From positions 2,356,001 to 2,420,000 of the forward strand of contig NZ_LR134477.1 in NCBI RefSeq assembly GCF_900637975.1: 64,000 nucleotides of DNA, given 5' to 3'. Shown piece after piece: positions 1-8,558 of the stretch. Numbering within the stretch: the first letter of the stretch is position 1; every line of letters begins with the position of its first letter. Below the pieces are notes generated by a model that made no database searches, was not told where the DNA came from, and saw nothing but the letters and a program-made list of their open reading frames with translations. Position numbers and translations under genes: made by a program. This stretch comes from Actinomyces viscosus (GTDB lineage Bacteria; Actinomycetota; Actinomycetes; Actinomycetales; Actinomycetaceae).

Positions 1-163
1 AGACGGCGTAGAGGGTGTAGTGGTACTGGTTGTTGATGGCCTCCAGGTCGACGTCGGTGGCGTCGCGGGGATCGCGGTGGGGGCGGCGCTCCTCGTCCTC
101 GAAGCGGTGCAGGCCGCCCTCGCCGGGGTGGCCGCCGGGGTGGCCGTGGGTGTCGGTGCTCAT
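1..163 (-). CDS. hemQ: Coproheme decarboxylase HemQ (partial, N-terminal 54 codons)
   Basis: Last enzyme of the coproporphyrin-dependent heme pathway, converting iron-coproporphyrin III to heme b with peroxide; chlorite-dismutase family, cytosolic. Only the N-terminus lies in the window. It opens with a His/Gly-rich leader and then has the motif INNQYHYTLYAV, matching the start of actinobacterial HemQ (typically IN.T.RYT.W.VF). The ATG at 163 is preceded by an AAGGAGA ribosome site. hemH lies 52 bp upstream on the same strand, so hemA-hemH-hemQ form one leftward operon. The call rests on about 12 conserved residues plus context; the catalytic part is outside the window. Confidence 0.8.
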   Translation of the reverse strand, partial: MSTDTHGHPGGHPGEGGLHRFEDEERRPHRDPRDATDVDLEAINNQYHYTLYAV

Positions 164-215
164 CTCTTCTCCTTGATTCTTCCGGAGCTGCTGGGCTTGA
201 GGCTATCGTGCCTGG

Positions 216-1802
216 TCACGGCCTGCTCATGGCCGGCTGGTGCCCGCCGGTGTGCTCGCCGTCGGCACCGTGGGCCGGGTGGTGGCCGGGATGGCGGTTG
301 CCGGGGCGGCAGCAGGTCGGCGGGCAGACGGTGTGGAAGGGTCCGACGCCGGTGGTCGAGCCGGGGTGGACGTCCTCGCCGCGGGCGGCGGCGGCCCGCT
401 CGATGAGGATGTCGACCAGGGAATCGACGAAGGCCGGGTGGGTGCCGACGGTGGCGGCGCGCGCGTAGGGCATCCCCAGGTCCCGGGCGGTCTGGGCGGC
501 CTCGGTGTCGAGGTCGAAGACGACCTCCATGTGGTCGGAGATGAACCCGAAGGGCGCCACGACGACGCCTCCGGGCCGGGCTGTCGGGCTGCCGTCGGTC
601 AGGCGGCCGGCGGCCAGGGCCTCGAGGTGGTCGTTGACGTCGGGTTCGAGCCAGCGCGCCTGAGGCGGCCCGGAGCGTGAGCAGTAGACGAGGTCGGCCT
701 CCACCCGCTCCTCCCCGAGGCGGCGGGCGACCTCGGGCACGAGGACCGCGGCGAGCGCCTCGTGCTGGGCGACGTAGGAGACCTCCGTGGACAGGTCCGC
801 GGCGACGCCGGGCTCGCGCCGGCCGGTGAGGTGCTCCGCGAGGCGTGAGGCGGGCTGCGCCGGGGATCGGGCGGCCGAGCGCTGGTCGGAGCGGCCCGCC
901 GAGTACCCTCGGGGAACCCCGGTCTCGGACGCGGACGATCCTCCGATGTCGGGAACGCTGAGGTCGCCGGGGACGGCGGTGACGGTGGAGACGGCGTCGG
1001 AGCCGGGTCCCGGGGCGGAGCCGGCCTCCATGCCCAGGGGGATGGAGTGGGTGACGAGCACGAGGCGCACGTCGGCGGCATCCACCCCCTGCTCGGCCAG
1101 CTCGCCGTAGGCCCGGACGATGGCCTCGACGTTGGCCTCCAGCAGCCCGGGGGTGTTGTAGTAGGGGCGCGTCTTGTCCACGGTGAGGTCCACGGGCCCG
1201 CCGCCGGGCCCGCCGACCCGGGCGGCGGCGTCGGCCTCGAACCCGTCCCCCGTGGAGCCGTCCGCACCGGCGGCGAGCAGGGCGACGGCGCCGGCCAGGT
1301 CCTCGCGGTACTGGCGGCACCCGGAGTAGGAGCCGAAGGCGGCGGTGGGCAGGGCCAGGACGTGGCGGGCGCCGGCGTCGGCGAGCTCGCGCAGGGCCTC
1401 GCTGACGAAGGGGTGCCAGTTGCGGTTGCCGACGACGACCGGCAGCCGGGATCCGCGCTCGGCCAGGCGGGCCTGGAGGGCGTCGCGCAGCTCGGCGTTG
1501 CGCGCGTTGATCGGTGAGGCGCCGCCGAAGCCCTGGTAGTGGCCGGAGACCTCCAGGAGGCGCGAGTCGGGCACGCCGCGGCCGGCGGTGGCGTTGCGCA
1601 TGAAGGGCAGGACATCCTCGGAGCGTCGAGGGCCGCCGTAGGACAGCAGGAGGACGGCGTCGTAGGGGGCCAGCGGGTCGGCGGCGGGGATGCTGGCCGG
1701 GATCACGGTCAGGCCGGCACTGAGGCCGGCGGCCGGGTCGGCGCCGTGGGCGGCGTCCGGGTTCCCGACGGGGCCTGGTCCGGGCGCGGCGGTGTCAGTC
1801 AT
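216..1802 (-). CDS. hemH: Ferrochelatase (coproporphyrin III ferrochelatase, CpfC)
   Basis: Inserts ferrous iron into coproporphyrin III in the actinobacterial heme route. The family signature is clear: YDAVLLLSYGGP at about residue 47, the catalytic His252 in THSIP, and Glu426 in ISDHMEVVFD. Cys162 and a C-terminal cluster (Cys493, Cys497, Cys498) fit the four-cysteine [2Fe-2S] site of actinobacterial ferrochelatases, though the spacing is slightly unusual. At 528 aa it is well over the usual 350-400; residues about 262-335 are a Ser/Pro/Gly-rich insertion directly after the catalytic His loop, and there is a His/Gly-rich tail. The ATG overlaps the hemA stop by 8 bp, indicating translational coupling. 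Confidence 0.95.
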   Translation of the reverse strand: MTDTAAPGPGPVGNPDAAHGADPAAGLSAGLTVIPASIPAADPLAPYDAVLLLSYGGPRRSEDVLPFMRNATAGRGVPDSRLLEVSGHYQGFGGASPINARNAELRDALQARLAERGSRLPVVVGNRNWHPFVSEALRELADAGARHVLALPTAAFGSYSGCRQYREDLAGAVALLAAGADGSTGDGFEADAAARVGGPGGGPVDLTVDKTRPYYNTPGLLEANVEAIVRAYGELAEQGVDAADVRLVLVTHSIPLGMEAGSAPGPGSDAVSTVTAVPGDLSVPDIGGSSASETGVPRGYSAGRSDQRSAARSPAQPASRLAEHLTGRREPGVAADLSTEVSYVAQHEALAAVLVPEVARRLGEERVEADLVYCSRSGPPQARWLEPDVNDHLEALAAGRLTDGSPTARPGGVVVAPFGFISDHMEVVFDLDTEAAQTARDLGMPYARAATVGTHPAFVDSLVDILIERAAAARGEDVHPGSTTGVGPFHTVCPPTCCRPGNRHPGHHPAHGADGEHTGGHQPAMSRP

Positions 1803-3471
1803 GGCTCTCTCCTGCGGTCTCCAGGCCCCAGACGAGCTCGAGGGCCTGGCGGTAGGCCTCCTCGTTACCCTCCTGGCCGGCGCGGCGGGCCATGACGGTG
1901 GGCTGGTGGAGGAGCCGGGCGGCCAGGTGGTTCAGGGCGCGCTCGGCCTGGGCGAGAGAGACCATCGGCTCCTCGTCCTCCGAGGTCGCCTCGAAGCCGG
2001 GCTCGACGTGGGTCTGGGTCGCGGCATAGCTCCGGGGGCGGGCACCCGCGGCGGCGTCGGCGCTGTTGACACCGTTCACGCCGGTTCCGGCGCGTCCGTC
2101 GACGGCGGGCACGGCCAGGGCGAGCCGTCGTGCGGGCTGGGGGCGCAGGCGCGCCACCTCCTCGGCGACGACGCGGCCCACCTGGGCGCGCAGGGCGGTG
2201 ATGAGGGGGTCCATGGCGCGGCCGGCCAGGGTGCGCTCGAAGTCGGCGGCCTCGGCCTCCACGATGGCGCGGGCGGCGGCCACCTGCTGGGCCTCGGCGG
2301 CGGGGACGGCGTCGCGCACCTGGGCCAGGTCGAGGTGGATGACGCCGGGCAGGGCGCCGACGGTCTCATCGACGTCGCGGGTCAGGGCCAGGTCGAGGAT
2401 GACCAGAGGGCGGGTGGCGGTCCGGTCGGCGTCCCGGCGGGTACCGCCTCCGGCGCGCAGCCGCTCAGCGGCGACGGGGGCGACGACGTCGGCGGTCAGC
2501 ACCGGGCCTCCCACGCCGCGGCAGGTGACGACCAGGTCGGCGCGGCTCATGGCCCGGCTCAGGGAGTCGGCGGGGACGGGGCGCAGGTCGTGGCCGGCGG
2601 CGAAGGCCTCGGCCCGGTTGGAGGCGGAGTAGACGGCGATGTCCCTCAGGCCGCGGGCGCGCAGGGCGGCGACGGTGGCGCCGGCGTAGGAGCCGGTGCC
2701 GACGATGAGCGCGCGGCAGCCCTCCAGGGGCGGTAGGTGGCCGGCGGCCTGCTCGACGCCGACGGCGACGACGCTGCGACCCCGGCCCGACAGCTCGGTC
2801 TCGTGGGCGACCCGGCGGGCGGTGGCCGAGGCACGCTCGATGACCCGGACGAGCTCGGGGCTGAGCGTGCCCTCGGCGGCGGCGGTCTCGGCGGCGCGGC
2901 GGACCTGGCCGGCGATCTGGGCCTCGCCGACCACCATCGAGCTCAGTCCGGCGGCGACGGCGAGCACCTCGCGGCGGGCGGCGACTCCGGCCAGGTGGGT
3001 CAGGCGCAGGCTGCCCGGGGCGAGGCCGGCGCGCTCGGCCAGGAGGTCGGAGACGGCCCGCCCCAGGTCCGACGGCGCCTGGTGCTCGGCTCCGGTCTCA
3101 GCTCCGCTCCTGGCTCCGGCAGGCCCGGGCTCGGTGGCGGCCCGGGCTGCGGCGGTCGCGTCGGCCGAGGCGAGGCCCGAGTGGAGGGCGGTCGCATCGA
3201 GGGCGGCCGGGCACCCGGTGTCGGCCCAGGAGTCGGCGTCGAGCAGGAGGGCCAGGCGGTTGCAGGTGGACAGGACGACGACCCCGCGCAGCGCGGGCAC
3301 GGCCGCCATGAGGGCCGGCCCCAGTCCGGGGGCGACCGCACCCAGCCGGGCGACGACGTCGAGGCCCGGGAGGCGGTGGTCGGCGGAGAGAAGATGAGTA
3401 GTCACAGCGAGCGCTATTGAAACATCATGCAGGGGTGCGGGCACAATAGCGGCGTGGCGATACGCACTCAA
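1795..3471 (-). CDS. hemA: Glutamyl-tRNA reductase
   Basis: First committed step of C5-pathway tetrapyrrole synthesis: reduces glutamyl-tRNA(Glu) to glutamate-1-semialdehyde, the substrate of HemL (encoded at 11854). Visible features are the catalytic Cys70 in VVLSTCNR, the segment SSMVVGEAQIAGQVRRA, and the NADPH-binding region around LIVGTGSYAGATVAAL. The family N-terminal strand is present as SIALAVTTH, so the start must lie upstream of it; TTG at 3471 or GTG at about 3442 are candidates, and 3471 is the longest. Length 558 aa versus about 420-450 usual, with Ala/Gly-rich additions after residue 100 and near the C-terminus. Divergent from hemE. Confidence 0.93.
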   Translation of the reverse strand: MSAYRHAAIVPAPLHDVSIALAVTTHLLSADHRLPGLDVVARLGAVAPGLGPALMAAVPALRGVVVLSTCNRLALLLDADSWADTGCPAALDATALHSGLASADATAAARAATEPGPAGARSGAETGAEHQAPSDLGRAVSDLLAERAGLAPGSLRLTHLAGVAARREVLAVAAGLSSMVVGEAQIAGQVRRAAETAAAEGTLSPELVRVIERASATARRVAHETELSGRGRSVVAVGVEQAAGHLPPLEGCRALIVGTGSYAGATVAALRARGLRDIAVYSASNRAEAFAAGHDLRPVPADSLSRAMSRADLVVTCRGVGGPVLTADVVAPVAAERLRAGGGTRRDADRTATRPLVILDLALTRDVDETVGALPGVIHLDLAQVRDAVPAAEAQQVAAARAIVEAEAADFERTLAGRAMDPLITALRAQVGRVVAEEVARLRPQPARRLALAVPAVDGRAGTGVNGVNSADAAAGARPRSYAATQTHVEPGFEATSEDEEPMVSLAQAERALNHLAARLLHQPTVMARRAGQEGNEEAYRQALELVWGLETAGESHD

Positions 3472-3668
3472 CGTCAGGACAATGCGTCACCACGTTATTT
3501 CTGACACCCCGTCACCATCAGGCTCGCACGAGGATTGCCTGCGATAACACACAAAACTCACCTGTGGACACGCGCACGAAGAGGTTAGTGAATATGTCTC
3601 GGATTCAGTTTCCTTATCGCAAGGAAGGCACACGGCGTCAGTATTCCGTGGGCGGAGGCCGCGATTTA
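3472..3668. promoter_or_regulatory. Divergent hemA/hemE intergenic promoter region
   Basis: About 200 bp between the hemA start and the preferred hemE start, with locally lower GC than the flanking genes. It must hold both promoters. An in-frame upstream extension of hemE (GTG at 3564, ATG at 3597) lacks conserved HemE residues, so most of the stretch is probably leader. No regulator site could be named from sequence alone. Confidence 0.5.
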
Positions 3669-5180
3669 GTGAGCGGCTCTTCACGCAATTCAATTGACAC
3701 CGATCGGACGGTGGAGCCCGCGATCCTGGAGGCGCTGGGAGGCCGTCGGCCTGCGCGCACGCCCGTGTGGTTCATGCGTCAGGCCGGCCGCTCCCTGCCG
3801 GAGTACCGCGCGCTGCGGGAGCGCGCCGGCGTCGCGATGCTCGACGCCTGCCTGATTCCCGAGCTCGCGGCGGAGGTGACGCTGCAGCCGGTGCGGCGCC
3901 ACGGCGTCGACGCGGCCGTCTTCTTCTCCGACATCATGGTGCCGCTGCGCCTGGCCGGCGTGGGGGTGCGCATCGAGGAGGGCGTCGGCCCGGTGCTGGA
4001 CGCTCCGGTGCGCAGCGCGGCCGAGGTGAGGGAGCTGGTCGCCCGCCGTTTCGGGGACGGAACCGGGGATCCCGAGGATAACGGCGTGGCGGCGATCGAG
4101 GAGGCGGTGCGCCGCGTCGTCGTCGAGCTCGGCAGCCCGCAGGCACCGGGTGCGCGCGAGTCCCTGAGCGAGCGGGCACGTGCGGGGCTGGAGCACAGTG
4201 CCGGGGCGGCCGGGTGGACGCCGGTGCTCGCCTTCGGTGGGGCGCCCTTCACGCTGGCGGCCTACCTCGTGGAGGGCCGACCCAGCCGCGACCACCTGGC
4301 GGCGCGCACGCTCATGCGCTCCGACCCCCAGGCCTGGGAGGAGCTCATGACCTGGTGCGCGCAGCTGACGGGCGAGTTCATCGCCACCCAGGTGCGCGCC
4401 GGGGCCGCCGCGGCCCAGCTCTTCGACTCCTGGGCGGGCTCGCTGTCGCCGCGCGCCTACCGCGAGCGCGTGGCGCCCTACTCGGCGCTCGCCCTGGATA
4501 CGGCCCGGGCGGCCGTCTCCCCCACCACCGGGCGGGCGGCTCCTCTCATCCACTTCGGGACCGGCACGGCCCGGCTGCTGGGGCCCATGCGCCAGGCGGG
4601 GGCCGACGCCGTCGGGATCGATGAGCGCATCGAGCTCGGTGAGGCGATCGAGGCACTGGCCCAGGCCGACCCGCGGGCGGGAGCCTGCCCGGTTCAGGGC
4701 AATCTCGACCCGGCGCTGCTGGCGGCGCCGTGGCCGCTGGTGGCCCAGGAGGTGGACGCGGTCCTGGCCGCCGGGCGCGCGGCGCCGGGGCACGTGGTCA
4801 ACCTGGGGCACGGGGTGCCGCCGGCCACCGATGCGGACGTGCTCACCCGGATCGTGGCGCGCGTGCACGGCTCTCAGGAGTGGGAGTCCGTAGCGCTGGC
4901 CGGCTGGGACGCCGTCGCGGACTCGGCGGCGGGGACTGTGGCAGGGACGGCAGCGGGAGCAGCAGCGGGGACGACAGCGGGAGCACCAGCGGGGACGGCG
5001 GGCACCGGGGCGGGCACAGACACACCGTCCGAGGCATCCGAGGCAGTGGTGCAGCGGGGCTCCGGCCGGCAGGACCGGCAGGTTCCCGGCCGCCAGGCGC
5101 CGCGGGGACCCGGCGGCCGGCCGCTGGCCCGCACCACGCGCACGCCCGGACGGGATGGACACGGGAGGGGCGCTGAATGA
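3669..5180 (+). CDS. hemE: Uroporphyrinogen decarboxylase
   Basis: Decarboxylates the four acetate groups of uroporphyrinogen III to give coproporphyrinogen III. Hallmarks are PVWFMRQAGRSLPEYR near the N-terminus with substrate-binding Arg residues, FFSDIMVP, FGGAPFTLAAYLVEG, QLFDSWAG, and VVNLGHGVPP towards the C-terminus. Conserved sequence begins at about 3700; I chose GTG 3669 because GGAGG lies 10 bp upstream, but in-frame GTG/ATG codons at 3564, 3597 and 3648 cannot be excluded. After residue 400 there is a nonconserved tail of about 85 residues rich in Ala/Gly/Thr repeats. Its stop overlaps the hemY start by 4 bp (ATGA). Confidence 0.95.
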   Translation: MSGSSRNSIDTDRTVEPAILEALGGRRPARTPVWFMRQAGRSLPEYRALRERAGVAMLDACLIPELAAEVTLQPVRRHGVDAAVFFSDIMVPLRLAGVGVRIEEGVGPVLDAPVRSAAEVRELVARRFGDGTGDPEDNGVAAIEEAVRRVVVELGSPQAPGARESLSERARAGLEHSAGAAGWTPVLAFGGAPFTLAAYLVEGRPSRDHLAARTLMRSDPQAWEELMTWCAQLTGEFIATQVRAGAAAAQLFDSWAGSLSPRAYRERVAPYSALALDTARAAVSPTTGRAAPLIHFGTGTARLLGPMRQAGADAVGIDERIELGEAIEALAQADPRAGACPVQGNLDPALLAAPWPLVAQEVDAVLAAGRAAPGHVVNLGHGVPPATDADVLTRIVARVHGSQEWESVALAGWDAVADSAAGTVAGTAAGAAAGTTAGAPAGTAGTGAGTDTPSEASEAVVQRGSGRQDRQVPGRQAPRGPGGRPLARTTRTPGRDGHGRGAE

Positions 5181-6958
5181 CCCTGAATCCGCAGGACAAC
5201 GGGGGCCACAAGGCGGACGGGCGCTGGGGGCAGGCGAGCCCTCCCGAGACCGGTGAGCGACCTGTGGGCACCGACGACTCGCAGGCAACGGTTCAGCGGT
5301 GGGACGCGCTCGTCGTCGGCGGCGGGATCGCCGGGCTGACGGCGGCGTGGGACCTGGTGCGCGCCGGGCTGCGGCCTCTGCTCATCGAGGCGCGCGGGTA
5401 CACCGGCGGGCTCGTCGCGGCCGGGCGGATCGGCGGGGCACGGCTGGACCTGGGGGCCGAGGGCTTCGTGGTGCGCGGCGAGGCCGCCACCTCGATGCTG
5501 GCCGAGCTCGGCCTGCGCGCCACCGCACCGCACGGCCGGCCGCGGCTCTTCCTGCCGCCGCTGGCACCGGCCGCCGGCGGAGGAGACTCATCGAGCTGGG
5601 CCCTGCACCGGTTCCCGCGGGACGCCTACCTGGGGATCCCGGCGGACCCGCTGGCGCCCGACGTCGTCGAGATCATTGGTACCGAGGCCGCGCGCCGGGC
5701 CGCGGAGGACGCCGTCCTGCCCGGGAGCGTGGGCACCGGCCCTGATGACCCGGCCGATCTGGCTTCCTTCGTCACTGCGCGGATGGGCTCCGGTGTCCTG
5801 GAGCGGCTCGTGCGCCCGATCGTCGCGGGGATTCACTCGGCGGACCCAGCGGACCTGGCGGCCGACGTCGTCGTGCCCGGGCTGCGGCGGGCCACTGCGG
5901 AGCTGGGCTCGCTCAATGCGGCCGTGGCGGCGGTGCTGGAGCGGCGTCGGGCCCGCCAGGACGGTGCCGGCGGGCGGAGCGTGGACGCGGCCGTCGAGGG
6001 CGGGCTGTTCCGGCTCACCGACGCCCTGCGCGAGGCGATCGAGGCCGGTGGGGGGAGCGTACGCACCCGCACCGGCGCCCAGTGGCTCCGGTCGGCCGGC
6101 GACGAGGACGGGCGAGACGGCGAGGACTCGGGCGTGTGGAGGGTAGGGATCGCGCCGACGCGCCGGGGGCCGACGCCGTCGGACGAGCCGGTGCCCGACG
6201 GCGCCGAGGAGGTCGTGGTCACCGACCGGGTCGTCCTGGCCTGCTCGGCGGGCGCCGCGCTGCGGCTGCTGCGGGGCGTGCCGGGCCTTCCCGCGAGCGC
6301 CACGGACCTGACCGTGCCGGTGGGCGCACCGATCGCCCGCTTCACGCTGGTGGCGCGCGCTCCCGGGCTCAGCGGGGAGCCGGTGGGGTCGGGCCTGCTC
6401 GTGGCGCCCACGGAGCCTGCCGGGCCCGCCGGATCTGCTGTTCCTGCTGCCTCCGGGGCATCCGCCGGCGCGGCGACCACGAGCGGGCCGGACTCGGGTG
6501 AGGACTCGGGTGAGGCGGCCTGCCCGGCTCGGGCCAAGGCGCTGTCGCACCTGAGCGCCAAGTGGCCGTGGGTCGGCGCCGAGCTGCGCGCGCTGCACGG
6601 GCCGGACGTCCACGCGCTGCGCCTGTCCTACGGTCGGCCGGGGCAACCCCGACCGGAGGTGGACCTGTCGGTGGCGCTCGATGACGTGGCCGCCCTGACC
6701 GGGGTGCGGATCGCGCCGGACGACGTCGTCGACCACATGCTGGTGCGCTGGGACGGGACGCTGCCGCCGGTGACGCCCGCCTACCGGGAGCGCACCAAGC
6801 GCCTGGAGGAGCGGCTCGCGCCGGTTCCGGGTCTGGAGGTCACCGGGGCGTGGGTGGCGGGGACCGGGATCGCGGCCGTCGTCGGGCACGCCCGCGCCGC
6901 CGCTGGGCGCCTGGTGAACCGGCAGGTGAGCCCGCAGGTGAACCCGAATGGTCAATGA
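5177..6958 (+). CDS. hemY: Coproporphyrinogen/protoporphyrinogen oxidase (HemY/CgoX type)
   Basis: FAD flavoprotein using oxygen to oxidise the porphyrinogen ring; in actinobacteria the substrate is coproporphyrinogen III (CgoX), consistent with hemQ in the same locus. The N-terminal dinucleotide fold ALVVGGGIAGLTAAWDLVRA is followed by the family's LGAEGFVVRGEA; the C-terminal FAD contact appears as TGAWVAGTGIAAVVGHAR. The first 38 residues are nonconserved. Long for the family (593 versus about 470 aa), with Gly/Ala/Ser inserts near residues 300-330 and 410-440. Second gene of the rightward hem operon, overlapping hemE by 4 bp. Confidence 0.93.
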   Translation: MTLNPQDNGGHKADGRWGQASPPETGERPVGTDDSQATVQRWDALVVGGGIAGLTAAWDLVRAGLRPLLIEARGYTGGLVAAGRIGGARLDLGAEGFVVRGEAATSMLAELGLRATAPHGRPRLFLPPLAPAAGGGDSSSWALHRFPRDAYLGIPADPLAPDVVEIIGTEAARRAAEDAVLPGSVGTGPDDPADLASFVTARMGSGVLERLVRPIVAGIHSADPADLAADVVVPGLRRATAELGSLNAAVAAVLERRRARQDGAGGRSVDAAVEGGLFRLTDALREAIEAGGGSVRTRTGAQWLRSAGDEDGRDGEDSGVWRVGIAPTRRGPTPSDEPVPDGAEEVVVTDRVVLACSAGAALRLLRGVPGLPASATDLTVPVGAPIARFTLVARAPGLSGEPVGSGLLVAPTEPAGPAGSAVPAASGASAGAATTSGPDSGEDSGEAACPARAKALSHLSAKWPWVGAELRALHGPDVHALRLSYGRPGQPRPEVDLSVALDDVAALTGVRIAPDDVVDHMLVRWDGTLPPVTPAYRERTKRLEERLAPVPGLEVTGAWVAGTGIAAVVGHARAAAGRLVNRQVSPQVNPNGQ

Positions 6959-6984
6959 GGCGACCGGCCGGAGCCGGCGCCCTC

Positions 6985-7043
6985 GTCGCGTTCGTATATT
7001 AGGCCTCGCGTTGCACCCCCAAGGTACGCCGTACGAACGCGAC
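6985..7043. promoter_or_regulatory. 12-bp perfect inverted repeat upstream of hemC
   Basis: GTCGCGTTCGTA at 6985-6996 is repeated in reverse complement at 7032-7043, separated by 35 bp, in the 126-bp gap between hemY and hemC. An AT-rich TATATTA lies just after the left arm. It could be a hairpin in the hemC leader or a paired operator; there is no T-run to make it a classic terminator. Confidence 0.45.
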
Positions 7044-7090
7044 ACCTGGATGGGGCCGAAGCGTCAAGCGGCATCAAGGAGGAGATGGGC

Positions 7091-8554
7091 ATGAGCACGG
7101 CTGAGGGACGCGGGCGGGTCCGGCTGGGAACGCGCGGCTCGCGTCTGGCGCTGACCCAGTCCGGGCAGGTCGCCGAAGCGCTGAGCAGCGCCGCGGCCGA
7201 CAGCGCGCCGGCCGGCCCCGGAGACGGCCTCGGCGGCTCGGCCGCTGGGTCGGCCGCTGACCTGAACATTGAGCTGGTGACTGTGCGCACGGACGGCGAC
7301 GGCGACCGCACGCCCCTGCACCGGCTCGGCGGCGTCGGGGTCTTCGCGGCCCGGCTGCGCCATGCGCTCCTGGATGGTGAGGTGGATCTGGTGGTCCACT
7401 CCTTCAAGGACCTGCCGACGCAGCCGGTCGAGGGCCTGGAGGTCGTCTGCGTGCCGCCGCGCGAGGACCCGCGCGACGCCCTGTGCGCCCGCGACGGCCT
7501 GACCCTGGCGACCCTGCCGCAGGGCGCCCGCGTGGGCACCGGCTCGCCGCGGCGGGCCGCGCAGCTGCTGGCCGCCCGGCCCGACCTGGAGGTCGTGGAC
7601 CTGCGGGGCAACGTGCCCACGCGCCTTGCCCGGGTGCGGGGTCTGGAGGTGGCCGGGGTCGGTTCCGATGAGCCGGTCGCGCCCGCCCGGGCCGACGCCT
7701 CCGGCGACCTGGACGCCGTGGTTCTGGCCCTGTCGGGGCTGCGGCGCCTGGGGCTGGAGCACTGCGCGAGCGAGGTCCTGGACCTGGAGACGATGCTGCC
7801 CGCGCCCGCCCAGGGGGCCCTGGCCGTAGAGGCGAGGGCGGGTGAGCCGGCCGCGCCGGAGGGCGACGAGAGTTCAGACGACGCAGACAACGACACAGAC
7901 AACACAGACAGCAGCGCAGCCAATGCGGCCAGCACGGCGGCGCTGACCCGGGCGTTGGCGGTCCTCGATGACGAGCCCACGCGTCTGGCGGTGACGGCCG
8001 AGCGAGCGCTCATGGCCCGCCTCGGCGCGGGCTGCGCGGCGCCGGTGGGCGCCTGGGCCAGGCTGCGCGGTGGCGACGTCGTCGAGCCGGAGGACCCGGA
8101 GCGTACCGGGATCAGCTGGAACGACGACTTCCACAGCTATGACGCCACCATGGCCGGGACCGGGTGGAGTGCCGGGTCGGCGAGCGGCGGCTCGCAGTCA
8201 GACGGAGCCGCCGCGGGTCGCACTGACCGGGGCGAAGGGCCCCGCAGTGAGGAGCGGAGCCCGGATTCGGCCGATGCGCCAAGGCGGCGGGTGCCGACGG
8301 CATCTCACCGCTCGCCGCTGGTGCTCGTGCTGCGGGCGGTGGTCATGTCGCTCGACGGCGCTCAGGAGGTCGGCTGCGAGCTGAGCACCGAGCTGCCCGA
8401 GGCCGACGACGGCGCAGATACACCAGGAGAGGCGACGGGCACGGCGGCGGTGCGGGCGGCCGAGGCGCTGGGGGTGCGGGCCGCTGAGATCCTCCTGGAG
8501 GATGGTGCCGGGGAGATCGTCGACCTGCACGCCAACAAGGCCCGGCGGGACTGA
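7091..8554 (+). CDS. hemC: Porphobilinogen deaminase (hydroxymethylbilane synthase)
   Basis: Polymerises four porphobilinogens to hydroxymethylbilane. The N-terminus RVRLGTRGSRLALTQS, the substrate-binding VVHSFKDLPT and GTGSPRRAAQ, and the dipyrromethane-cofactor cysteine in LGAGCAAPVGAW (about Cys315) are all present. I chose ATG 7091 because AAGGAGG at 7076-7082 is 8 bp away; the ATG at 7085 is only 2 bp from it. At about 487 aa it is far longer than the usual 310: an Asp/Ser/Asn-rich insert lies at residues 250-285 and a Gly/Ser/Arg-rich insert after the cofactor domain at 355-410. Followed after 4 bp by hemD. Confidence 0.95.
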   Translation: MSTAEGRGRVRLGTRGSRLALTQSGQVAEALSSAAADSAPAGPGDGLGGSAAGSAADLNIELVTVRTDGDGDRTPLHRLGGVGVFAARLRHALLDGEVDLVVHSFKDLPTQPVEGLEVVCVPPREDPRDALCARDGLTLATLPQGARVGTGSPRRAAQLLAARPDLEVVDLRGNVPTRLARVRGLEVAGVGSDEPVAPARADASGDLDAVVLALSGLRRLGLEHCASEVLDLETMLPAPAQGALAVEARAGEPAAPEGDESSDDADNDTDNTDSSAANAASTAALTRALAVLDDEPTRLAVTAERALMARLGAGCAAPVGAWARLRGGDVVEPEDPERTGISWNDDFHSYDATMAGTGWSAGSASGGSQSDGAAAGRTDRGEGPRSEERSPDSADAPRRRVPTASHRSPLVLVLRAVVMSLDGAQEVGCELSTELPEADDGADTPGEATGTAAVRAAEALGVRAAEILLEDGAGEIVDLHANKARRD

Positions 8555-8558
8555 GGCC

